From Bactericera cockerelli (Eukaryota; Arthropoda; Insecta; Hemiptera; Triozidae): 64,000 nucleotides of DNA. Below, in pieces: positions 49,401 to 56,764 of the stretch; within the stretch, counting starts at the first letter, position 1; each line of letters starts with the position of its first letter. A model generated the notes under the pieces. That model was not told the origin of the DNA, searched no databases, and saw nothing but the letters and a program-made list of their open reading frames with translations. Location of the stretch: assembly GCA_024516035.1 (NCBI GenBank), contig CM044955.1:41936574-42000573 (forward strand), in the 5' to 3' direction. The translations under genes and the position numbers were made by a program.

Positions 49401-50780
49401 ATAGACATAAGTTAGATAAAGTGTTTAAGAATCCTTACTGGCTTTCTAACAGGCCATTGTAGCCTCAACTACCATCTAAACAAGATGGGTATTGCTCAAG
49501 ACGTAAAGTGCCGTCTCTGTGAAGAGGCCCCAGAGACAGCAAAACACATTCTCTATGAATGTGGAGCAGCCTCTCACACGCGACTGAAACACTTCTCAAG
49601 GTTGATTTTAACACCTAAAGAAGTTAATGAAATCAGTCCTTAAAAGAATATTAAGCTATATTAAAAGCTTAGATCTCTTTTAGAATAACATGGGATTGTC
49701 ACAAAAGATCTATCTAAGGCCGCAGTGACAAAGAGCTTTCGTAGCCAATAGCCCTACCTTTACCAATACCAATAGATAAAGTGGGGGAGGCACTAAAATA
49801 TTAATAATACTCGTTAGTGGAAGGTAAACAACTACCAGGTCAGGTTAGTGCTCAAAACATTTTTACCACCCAACCCTCAGACTCTTATTATTATGTGGTC
49901 ACATACTGAAAAAAAGAGGAACAATTCATGCATTGGGTGGGATTCGAGCCAGATAGAGATTTTACCAGATTATTAGAGCCTTGGCCACTTCACTACCAAT
50001 GCAAATTTGGGTGAAATTATTAGAAATTTCTAGCCAGCTTCAATGACACGTTACTTATTTTCCGTGTGAATGTGTGGGTCTGTGGGTGTCATGGATCCGT
50101 GCGATTCGGACAAGTGTGCGCTTACCTCAAATGGTCAAACTATCCTTAGCTTTACCAAAGAAAACTATCATTTTTTTTTACCAAAAAATTGCTCTGGTCA
50201 TTTAAAAAGGAAATGCTTCTTGCATCCTCGGTTCCCTTCCGGAAGGACGGTCCCTGGGACAAGTTTTTAATATTTAACTAGCGGGCTGTCGCCCGTTTTG
50301 CGGGCCGAGGCATGGCCGTAAAGCAAAAAATCCTTTTTCGCCAATGGCAGGTGTTGTTGTGGGAATTTCGAAAAATCCCGTCTTATTGCACATCTAAACT
50401 ATAAGACAAAGCTACCTACCAAATTTCAGCTTCCTAGGACTTACGAGTTCGGAGAAACAGTGATGAATCAGTGAGTGAGTCAGTCAGTGAGTGAAACTCT
50501 TTTATAAGTATAGATAAAACTAAATAAAACCTTTCTTGTTATTTAAAAAATCCTTAGCTTACTTGTAAACTCATGTAACTGCCGGGCTTACCTGAGGAAG
50601 CCCCAGGTCGGGCAGCCACTCCGAGGACACCCAGGTGTGGCCCAGCTGAGCTATGCACACGTAGCGGATGTTGGCTGGGTGTCTGTGCTCCTCTATGGCG
50701 AGGCGGAGCTTCTTCCTGTGCATGGGGTGGAGGATGCCCAGGCCTGACTCCAGCTCCGGGTCACTCAACTCCAGGAGAAC
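38303..50780 (-). CDS. kazrin: Kazrin, 3' half (three SAM domains plus C-terminal tail; 5' exons missing)
   Basis: Kazrin/liprin-family scaffold. Exons on the minus strand: 50780-50592, 49385-49227, 46302-46179, 45760-45616, 40967-40667, 38677-38303. Phases chain as 0,0,1,2,0, every junction is GT-AG, and 430 residues are encoded up to TGA at 38305-38303. The first exon holds the end of SAM1 (LHPMHRKKLRLAIEEHRHP) and the start of SAM2 (WLPDLGLPQ). The second has MVDARMLDHLSKKELEKYLG and FHQASIVHGIHLLRMM. The third opens SAM3 (DPLVWTNQRFIKWARNIDL). The fourth closes it (GVHGALVVLEPS, GIPASKTMIRRHL). Vertebrate kazrin is alike throughout this stretch and differs from liprin-alpha and -beta. The fifth exon is Ser/Asn-rich. 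The sixth starts GSISRVLSFAKAR, has ten-residue repeats (GSFKGSFNPE type), a basic RRRPPHRRHRR patch and ends TPV. Family role: cell-junction, cytoskeletal and endosomal scaffold. The N-terminal coiled coil and the start of SAM1 are not between 50781 and the gap. Confidence 0.93.
38678..40666 (-). other. Last intron of kazrin
   Basis: Bounded by donor GTAAGT (40666) and acceptor CCCCAG (38678). The segment 40350-40545 reads like the start of an insect LINE repeat (GC-rich, AAAAAGGAGGAAGG, then GGTAAGGTAAGG). A 113-codon plus-strand open frame at 39006-39347 resembles nothing known to me. Confidence 0.55.
41845..41932 (-). mobile_element. tRNA-type SINE, CTCAGTAGC family, truncated
   Basis: GTGTTAATCACTTTCGTG and TCACAACTACTCTAACTC match the tail complement; the head is partly lost. 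Confidence 0.6.
42521..42550 (+). repeat. Fragment of CCCGGTAGC SINE head
   Basis: CCCGGTAGCTCATTAGTC then TCGCGGGTTC; truncated and next to the mariner-type MITE. Confidence 0.5.
42566..42987. mobile_element. Mariner-type MITE, 422 bp, long TIRs
   Basis: Flanked by TA (42564-42565 and 42988-42989). The left end CAGGGTGTTTCAGAAAAGT and the right end, read inward CAGGTTTTCAGAAAAGT, begin imperfect inverted arms of about 100 bp. CAGGGTGTTTC with TA duplication is typical of mariner-like elements. Lies in a kazrin intron. Confidence 0.75.
43446..43483. repeat. Poly(T), 38 nt
   Basis: Uninterrupted T run in a kazrin intron; no SINE body recognised beside it. Confidence 0.9.
44395..44600 (+). 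mobile_element. 5S-headed SINE with well preserved A-box region
   Basis: GTTGAATGCACCGGTTCTTG and ACCGAAGTTAAGCAACGTCG are almost 5S-identical. The head then breaks off into GTGATGCTGGCATCCCGG and the shared body, so the 5S C-box is lost. Confidence 0.8.
45195..45326 (-). mobile_element. tRNA-type SINE, CTCAGTAGC family
   Basis: GTTAATCACTTTCGTGATAT, GGGACTTCAACCACCGACC and CAAGCTACTGAGG on the plus strand. Confidence 0.7.
45430..45560 (-). repeat. tRNA-like SINE head
   Basis: GGGACTTGAACCACCGACC is a complemented B box, and a head-like end lies near 45555. Family unclear. Confidence 0.5.
45851..46107. mobile_element. 257-bp MITE with 31-bp TIRs
   Basis: Left arm 45851-45881 (CATAGCGTGTAGAATTAAG...) and right arm 46077-46107 are reverse complements with one mismatch. 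It is embedded in a GTA/AGT trinucleotide repeat in a kazrin intron; superfamily not assigned. Confidence 0.8.
47038..47285 (+). mobile_element. tRNA-headed SINE with shared body
   Basis: A box TGGCGTAATGGTTG, a B-box-like AACTCCCGGTTGGGGC, then GCTGGCATTTCCGGCC, CTGGGTGAGGTAAAGTGGG, GCGAATGGAGGGTAAAAGTC and a distinct end ACCAAATAGAATC. The sister copy at 57923-58165 is closely similar. Confidence 0.85.
48730..48870 (-). repeat. tRNA-like SINE head
   Basis: Minus strand carries GCCTAGTGGTGAAGTGGTTA (A-box region) and AGTTCAAGTCTCATG (B-box region). Similar decayed head at 49895-50010. Confidence 0.55.
48977..49090. repeat. 38-bp tandem repeat, three copies
   Basis: AGTCTGGC...GGGGACTATAAACAG...GAGTAGACCAG at 48977, 49015 and 49053. 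Confidence 0.9.
49434..49643 (+). pseudogene. LINE ORF2 C-terminal fragment (zinc-knuckle region)
   Basis: One open frame reading FLTGHCSLNYHLNKMG, then CRLCEEAPETAKHILYEC, ending TAA at 49641. The GH--LN-HL---G and C-x2-C...H-x4-C pattern marks the end of Jockey/R1-type non-LTR ORF2 proteins after RNase H. The 3' flank to about 49780 ends in TACCAATACCAATA repeats. It lies just upstream of the kazrin SAM2 exon on the opposite strand. Confidence 0.8.
49895..50010 (-). repeat. Degenerate tRNA-like SINE head
   Basis: GGGATTCGAGCCAGATAG (complemented B box) and TTGGCCACTTCACTACCAA. Confidence 0.5.
50278..50514 (-). mobile_element. Non-autonomous Helitron, 237 bp
   Basis: Minus-strand copy of the 3419-3665 family inside a kazrin intron. 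CTAG and the hairpin lie at the left (50278 on) and the TC start at 50514, flanked by host A (50277) and T (50515), again an A^T site. Confidence 0.85.
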
Positions 50781-50799
50781 CTGGGGAGAGACGAATTTT

Positions 50800-50858
50800 T
50801 TTTTTTTTTAATGATGTTTATTTACAGAGGAGACTTAACAATCAGAGTCCTTGCTCCT
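50800..50858 (-). mobile_element. Short 5'-truncated retroposon next to a kazrin splice acceptor
   Basis: Flanked by 11-bp direct repeats AGACGAATTTT (50789-50799 and 50859-50869). Minus strand ends GTAAATAAACATCATT plus an A tail of about 10. It was inserted 8 bp into the intron from the AG of the SAM1 exon (exon edge 50780). Confidence 0.8.
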
Positions 50859-50927
50859 AGACGAATTTTCTCATTAGCCAGCGTCGATGGCACGTTGAAT
50901 ACACCAGTTCTCGTTCTGTCACTGAAG

Positions 50928-51109
50928 TTTTTTTTTTTTTTTTTTAAAGCTTTATTAGGTAGAACAAAAAATATATGACAGTAGAATACAATGAAATATA
51001 AAGAAAAATAATAAGATTACGCGAATATACAAGAAAAAAAAGAGAATGAAGTTTATGTCCTACCTAAAGGGCGGGGTTATTGCCTGTGGCAATCTCTTCC
51101 ACCCAACCC
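50928..51109 (-). mobile_element. LINE-tail-like retroposon, about 180 bp, in long target duplication
   Basis: Minus strand starts GGGTTGGGTGGAAGAGATTG at 51109, has a CC-GGCAATAACCCCGCCC hairpin, and ends AATAAAGCTTTA plus A tail (T run at about 50928-50945). The same unit lies at 26630-26812 and 3097-3235. It resembles the 3' UTR of an RTE-like LINE. It is flanked by 54-bp direct repeats of the 5S SINE. Confidence 0.75.
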
Positions 51110-51340
51110 TTAGCCAGCGTCGATGGCACGTTGAATACACCAGTTCTTGTTCTGTCACTGAAGTTAAGAAACTTGCAGCGAGGTGAGGACTTGGATGTTG
51201 TGACCAGTCTATACTGGCTATTCCCGGCCCCACTCAGCTTGGGTGAGGTCAATTTGAGTAGCTGGCTTGTAAGTTTACAGCAAATACGAGTAGAAAGTAA
51301 AACTCCTGCCGTGATATGAACATGCAGTTGAAAGCGACCT
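51110..51340 (+). mobile_element. 5S-headed SINE
   Basis: TTAGCCAGCGTCGATGGCAC, GTTGAATACACCAGTTCTTG, CTGAAGTTAAGAAACTTGC, GAGGACTTGGATGTTGTGACC, then the body to GCAGTTGAAAGCGACC. The first 54 bp are repeated at 50874-50927. Confidence 0.8.
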
Positions 51341-51517
51341 TACTCCTTAATAAATAATGGGGAAAGAATCCTCATTTCAAGCAAAATGCAAACTAAGGGC
51401 GGAATTAATAGACAACATCAATAACTTAAGTCGTTGGTAAGTGTCGGTTTTCCCTATCTTACACAGTACGCAATCCGTGACTTAGCGCCACAGAGGTATT
51501 ACAAAAACGTCTATTAA

Positions 51518-51836
51518 CACATTCAGCGCCGTAAACCCTTATGGGGGCTTTTTTAGAAATAGAGGTGGTACCGAAAACCCACATGGGGGCTTTATTGAGT
51601 TTATAGACTGGTACCGTAAACACCCCTGGGGTTTAAAAGATGTGAAGAGTTTCTGTAAAGTAAACCCCTATAGATCTTTACTTTCAATGTATTTCTCATG
51701 GGATTATAATTGTCCTGGAACAGAGCTACAACTTGATAACTTGTCAATTTTTAAAAACAGGTCAATTTTGGCTGAACAAGGTTGGCACAGAACAATATGT
51801 CATATAAAATATTGCGGCGATTATCGTATTAATTCC
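51518..51836. mobile_element. Left part of a third TTAA-type element, cut by the gap
   Basis: TTAA at 51514-51517 is followed by CACATTCAGCGCCG, resembling the CACTTTCCGTGCCGG end of MITE 2. Three related motifs follow: AACCCTTATGGGGGCTT (about 51534), AACCCACATGGGGGCTT (about 51577) and AACACCCCTGGGGTTT (about 51619). The right end would lie in or beyond the gap. Assignment is tentative. Confidence 0.45.
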
Positions 51837-51936
51837 NNNNNNNNNNNNNNNNNNNNNNNNNNNNNNNNNNNNNNNNNNNNNNNNNNNNNNNNNNNNNNNN
51901 NNNNNNNNNNNNNNNNNNNNNNNNNNNNNNNNNNNN
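51837..51936. other. Assembly gap, 100 N
   Basis: Exactly 100 N (4+60+36 across three lines), the conventional length for a scaffold join of unknown size. Gene content does not continue across it: kazrin loses its 5' exons on the left, and an EMAP gene lacks its upstream exons on the right. Confidence 0.99.
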
Positions 51937-52199
51937 AAGACCCAGATTTTTTTCTCAAGGTTATAACGGCGATGAATCATGTGCTACGGCTATGACCCCG
52001 AAATTTTTACAGCCGCTCGTTGCTCGCCGCACTCAGCCATTTCACGGTGCCATTTCACTTTTTCGCCGAAACGGAAAAAGTCGTTTCACTAGAAAAATTC
52101 TCACGGACGAACGAATGCACTCACAGCAAATGAACTTTGCACACTTACTTGGGAGAGTAGCCGCTTGGAAAAGAGTCAATGGAGAACTCGATCCCCCCC

Positions 52200-53160
52200 T
52201 CCGTGTTCCCCCTACCACCTAATTCCGTTACTTTTGGGTCCCCCTCGTATATTTCTCTGGATCAAAATGGAAGGACCTTCAGCTTAGAACGTGGAACGAG
52301 GCAGGGCTGCCCGCTTTCGCCAGACCTATTCAACTGCGTACTGGAGCTAATCTTCAGCAAAATTGAATGGGAAGATAAAGGTATATATGTAGATGGGAAA
52401 TCACTTAACCATTTAAGATTCGCAGATGATATCATCATAATCTCAAGTAATCTTGAACATTTAAAGTCCATGATCAAAGACCTCAGGGATGCCAGCGAAT
52501 TACATGGGTTAAGCATGAATGCCAAAAAAACAATGATTATGTCACCCTCTTCTCTAAAAGAAATTGATGTCCATGGAGAGAAAATTGCCATCACAAGAGA
52601 ATACATCTATCTAGGCCAACTTATTTCCTTTCAAAATAAAATCGAGAAAGAAATTTCACGCAGACTGACTACGAGATTGGATGGAAAAAGTACTGGCAGC
52701 TCAAAACAATTTTTAAAAACAATAAAATAGCAAATCCACTGAAAAGCAGCTGTCTAGAAACTTGTGTTTTCCCATCTATACTATACGGATGTCAGAGTTG
52801 GGCTCTCACACAGAAACTTGAAGATAAACTCAACTCAATCCAGCACAAAATGCAGAGAAGTATTTTAAAAATTAAATGGTCAGACCGAATCAGCAATCAG
52901 GTTGTAGATGAAAAACTGAAAGTAAGGAGTCTAGTCAAGGAAGCAAGAAAACTCAAATGGAAATGCGCTGGCCATGTGATGAGAGAAATGGACTCGAAGA
53001 CTCACTGAATGGACACCCAAATTCTCAAAACGGTCAAGAGGAAGGAAGATCAAAAGATGGAGAGACGAGCTGAACAAATACGCAGGAAGATACTGGCCAG
53101 CACTAGCAAGAGACAGAGACAAGTGGAGCAAAAAAGTGAAAGACATTGTGCAGTAAGACA
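52200..53160 (+). pseudogene. 5'-truncated RTE-like LINE reverse transcriptase
   Basis: Reverse transcriptase C-terminal half. Visible: RGTRQGCPLSPDLFN, LRFADDIIIISSNLEHL (the catalytic FADD), GLSMNAKKT and YIYLGQLISF in one frame to a stop at 52728. Shifted frames then carry the thumb and tail signatures ILYGCQ, WALT, KMQRSILKI, LKWKWAGHVM and ARDRDKW. Order and motifs fit RTE-type LINEs. The 5' end is lost towards the gap, and an A-rich tail follows at 53161-53290. Non-functional. Confidence 0.85.
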
Positions 53161-53290
53161 ATTAAAAAAAAAAAAAAACAAAAACAAAAACAAAAACAAA
53201 AAAAAAAACAAAAAAAACACAAAAAAAAAAAAAAAAAATATAATAAATAAATAATAAATAAATAAATAAAATAAAAATAAACAATCAATC
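53161..53290 (+). repeat. A-rich tail and (AAATA)n simple repeat
   Basis: Poly(A) with CAAAAA steps, then AATA/AATAAATA repeats directly after the LINE coding remnant; interpreted as its 3' tail. Confidence 0.85.
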
Positions 53291-53509
53291 AAATAAATAA
53301 ACAATCAACCATATGGAACTGTAATTTAAACACAAACAATGAGACAAGACATCACAAAGGAGGAACATCAATGGTCCAGAACCCAACACAATTCCTTGGC
53401 TTACAAGGAAAGCCCCTACTCTCAAGGGTGTCAACGGGGTCATCATCATCATCATCACCTAATAAAGCTTTCTATAATAATAATAAATTTCGACTATTCC
53501 CCCCCTCAG

Positions 53510-53663
53510 GTACCCCTGCACCAGTCCCAAGGCCGAGTACAGCGAGGAGAAGGTGTACAGCGGCCAGATCAACTCAGCCCGCTTCATGTTCAACGACCGA
53601 AACCTCGTCACTGTGGGCGGGTCCGATGCCACCCTCATGCTGTGGGAGATAGTTGACGACTAG
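53510..53663 (+). CDS. C-terminal exon of an EMAP/EML-type WD40 protein (partial)
   Basis: Terminal coding exon behind a strong acceptor (C-rich tract ending CCCTCAG, 53501-53509) and ending in TAG at 53661-53663. After one phase-completing base it encodes 50 residues: YPCTSPKAEY, then VYSGQINSARFMFNDRNLVT, then GGSDATLMLWEIVDD. This is the last WD40 blade of echinoderm microtubule-associated proteins, which typically end YPC...S-H...V-F---D--L-S-GG-D-----W. Its GC-rich third positions resemble the other real exons. No further exon is recognisable between the gap and this one; a decayed LINE fills that space. It may be the 3' end of the DCX-EMAP gene whose first exons lie on the other strand of the left contig, or of another EML gene. 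Family membership is read from sequence; the link to DCX-EMAP is inference. Confidence 0.76.
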
Positions 53664-54014
53664 ACGGGGAAGTCCACACGACGAGTCAAACCTTTGCAAA
53701 AGATTATTCCAAGACCAATTCGTATACTTTCTTGAAAAATTGGTCATTTTGATGCGTCTGATGAAAAAAGAAGAAAATACACTTCCAAAATGTATTATGT
53801 ATGAAATAAGAACCACTATCAGATTGAGTGGCTCCCACGAAATCCAATAGTTCATATTGTACCTATTTATTTACACCCTCGTCATTTTCTTTTTCCAAAG
53901 CTTGCTACCTTTATCTAGATTCTATAATAATTTATTTTATTTAAAATTTGGAAAATGATGTTTTTTGTCTAGAGATTGTGACCAAATATGCAATTTTACT
54001 TAGAACATAAGTAT

Positions 54015-54020
54015 AATAAA
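54015..54020 (+). promoter_or_regulatory. Candidate polyadenylation signal of the EMAP-type exon
   Basis: AATAAA 352 bp after the stop codon at 53663. Confidence 0.4.
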
Positions 54021-54529
54021 ATTATTTATTTCTATATGAAATTTCAAGGTGAATTTTAAAATTTCGTTTCCGTGTCGATTGTAAAAATATGAAGCAAAGG
54101 TCAGAATACTATTGTACTAGGTATGTATAATGTTATGTAGATATACATACTTACATAATGTACTGTGCATCAATTATTGTGCATCGGTACCTAATAATAT
54201 TCCATTAAGTGTGTAGGTATAATAGTACATACTCTACCGTCCATCAACTGATAATGATTGTGAAATGCAATCAATATATTAGGTACATTCCCACTTGTTC
54301 TACCATATAAACGGGAACGTGTATATGAAATAAGAATATACCTAGATAAGTACAATATCACACTTACTCTTAGGTACATTTTTATACTTGCCTTAGGTAA
54401 ATAAAATAATAAGTAAGTAAATTTAAACTACACCTTACTTTATTTTCTATGTTTCGGCTCTCTATACTATGTAGACTTATAGAGGGTTATAAATAGAAGG
54501 TAAACTTATCTCTGACCACTGTTACCCAT

Positions 54530-54737
54530 AAAGATGATACTAATATCGTCTTATTTATACTGCCCGATTAGGACTATTAACTCCCATTATTCCAGCAGTA
54601 AGCCCAAGACATATTATTATGTGGCAAAAATCTCAAATGGGGGATAACTTGTCATGTCCCGGCTGGGTTTCGAACCCGCGACCTCTGATATCTCTGGATT
54701 CACAGAGTGCCGAGTTTACCACTGAGCTACCGGGACA
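54530..54737 (-). mobile_element. tRNA-headed SINE, CCCGGTAGC family
   Basis: Minus strand from 54736: TCCCGGTAGCTCAGTGGTAA, GGGTTCGAAACCCAGCCGGG, then ACATGACAAGTTATCCCCC and the family tail. The head is nearly tRNA-perfect and could be called a tRNA by a scanner. Confidence 0.75.
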
Positions 54738-55586
54738 GACGGGAAAAGATGATGTTGCCATGTTTCCCAAAACATCCAAGCATTTATGATACTCCGCAAT
54801 TTTTCCTAGGTAGAAGATAACTCTAATTTTGAGTGTATAGGAACCTATCTTTATGGCCTCCCTCACAGAAGAGATAATAATCATGTCACAGTAAATCCTG
54901 TATAAAATGGACTCGGATATAATAGAAAACTTTTTATAATAGAGAAAAACTCGCGCCACTGCGTCACCTGTTTATGTGTAATAGAGAACTAGCTATATCA
55001 GAAACCTCTTTAGAGTAGAAATTTTGCCCTGTCCCTTGGGTGTATTATGTTTAAATCTGAAATTTCTTGCTATAAAAAAAAACACACACGCTAGTTCAAA
55101 CGACAACAAAAAAATACAGTTTATGGAAATAAACGTCAGAGATACATTTTACACTTAAAAATTAACACTTTAATAAATTTAATACTGCCAGTTTTTATTT
55201 CTATTTTAATTTTTACTTAAAATTTCCAATATTTTATAGATAAAATTATTGTAGCTAAGAGTAGATTTCGTAATTACAAATGTTGTAAATTTTTATTTTA
55301 CTAGTTGTGGTACTGAAATAACATGATGCCTTTTTTTCCTGAGAATTACGAAAAGTATTTTTTTTAACTGCCCACATAATATACACGAAATCCTTCATGG
55401 GCCGGGCACTATAATATTTTAATTCTATGACCTGGGTTGTGCTTATGCCAACGCCTAATTACTGTTCATTAGCATTAGAGCTTTACACCGATCCATCGAA
55501 TTATAGCTTTTGGGATTTAAAATTGGACATCGAAAGATCGGTCAACTTCTTCTATACTTTAACAACACGTTAATTAATGGCCTTGA

Positions 55587-55790
55587 GCCAGCGTCGATGG
55601 TGCGTTGAATGCACTGAATCTCGTAGGATCACAACCTCCAGCAACTTCGTGATGCTGGCATTCCGGCCCAACCCAGGCTGGTTGAGGTTAATGTTGGTAG
55701 CAGTTTTTTGAGTTTCCTACAAATGGAGGGTAACACCCCTGTCCTGATATGACTATATAGTTGAAAGCGACGTTAAACCCCCCAAAAATT
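55587..55790 (+). mobile_element. 5S-headed SINE
   Basis: GAGCCAGCGTCGATGGTG and CGTTGAATGCACTGAATCTC, then GTGATGCTGGCATTCCGG and the shared body ending GTTGAAAGCGACGTTAAACC. The head is shortened as in 44395-44600. Confidence 0.75.
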
Positions 55791-56764
55791 GGCTTTCAAT
55801 CAATCGGATGTAGGTTGATTGTGATTGTTGACGTTTGTATCATCTGTAGGTACCTAGATCCGATGTCAAACCGAGATAGAATAGGGTAGATAATATTATG
55901 ATAAAATATAATATATTATTCTTGTAAACAAAATATTAGCCCCTAGTTCAATTTTTGTGCGATTTCAGAGATATTCAGTTCTTTTGTTAGAATTTTAAGC
56001 TTCAAATTAGAATACATTTCTTTTTCAGTTCTCAATATGATATGTGTTTTTATTTCATTATTGGTAATCGTGCGCTTTTACCATTATACCTAATTAGAAC
56101 TATTCTTTCTAATTAATTGAAGCTTTTAGGTGCTTAATGTAAAGTAAAAATAACCTTTTTCCCGCTTGAGAGACCGGACGGACGACGGACGTTACTATTA
56201 TAAATAATTTATTAGTTGGAAGGTGTTGTTTTTGGACGAAATCATCCACTCTCTCCCACTACTTCTCCCGAAAAATCCATATGTGTTCAAGTGATGCCAT
56301 GAGTGATGCATTCTAAAACTCGTCCGTCGTTTTTGAAAATCAGTTATTGCAACACTGTATTGTTTACAAACGTTATCTTTGTTATCACTTTTGCTATCAT
56401 TTAAATTTCTATCATGACTGCTATTATTATCACACTATCATAAAGCTCGAGTTGAGTTGAGAATTCCGCTTATCACGGTCTTTATAGTTGTATACCTTCT
56501 ACAGCTAGAAATAGGTATTTGGAACATTATCAACAGTTTAAATTCCACTGTGTACTTTGGAATCAGTAATAAACAGATTAAAACAACAAGGAACAGGAAG
56601 TTCATAATTCAAGCAACAAGTCTCAGAAATCATCTGAAAGTTTTCCATTCCATTATTCAACTCCAGAGAAGTGAAATTTGTGTTTCCCTGTTTTGTGTTG
56701 AGTGTTTTAAATTAAATATTTTAAAGTGTTTTGATTAAATATTTAATATCAGTGTTAAATTAAT

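Larger units (their letters stand above)
53664..56764 (+). other. EMAP-exon 3' UTR and flank up to the thiolase start
   Basis: The EMAP 3' UTR probably ends after the AATAAA at 54015-54020. A tRNA-type SINE lies at 54530-54737 and a 5S-type SINE at 55587-55790. The thiolase promoter must lie just upstream of 56765, but no core element can be named. An open frame at 56457-56738 is in the likely 5' flank and looks non-coding. Confidence 0.5.

Noticed and set aside
51642..51995. Frame running through the gap
   Set aside because: Continuity across N is meaningless; the visible 65 codons show no known motif.
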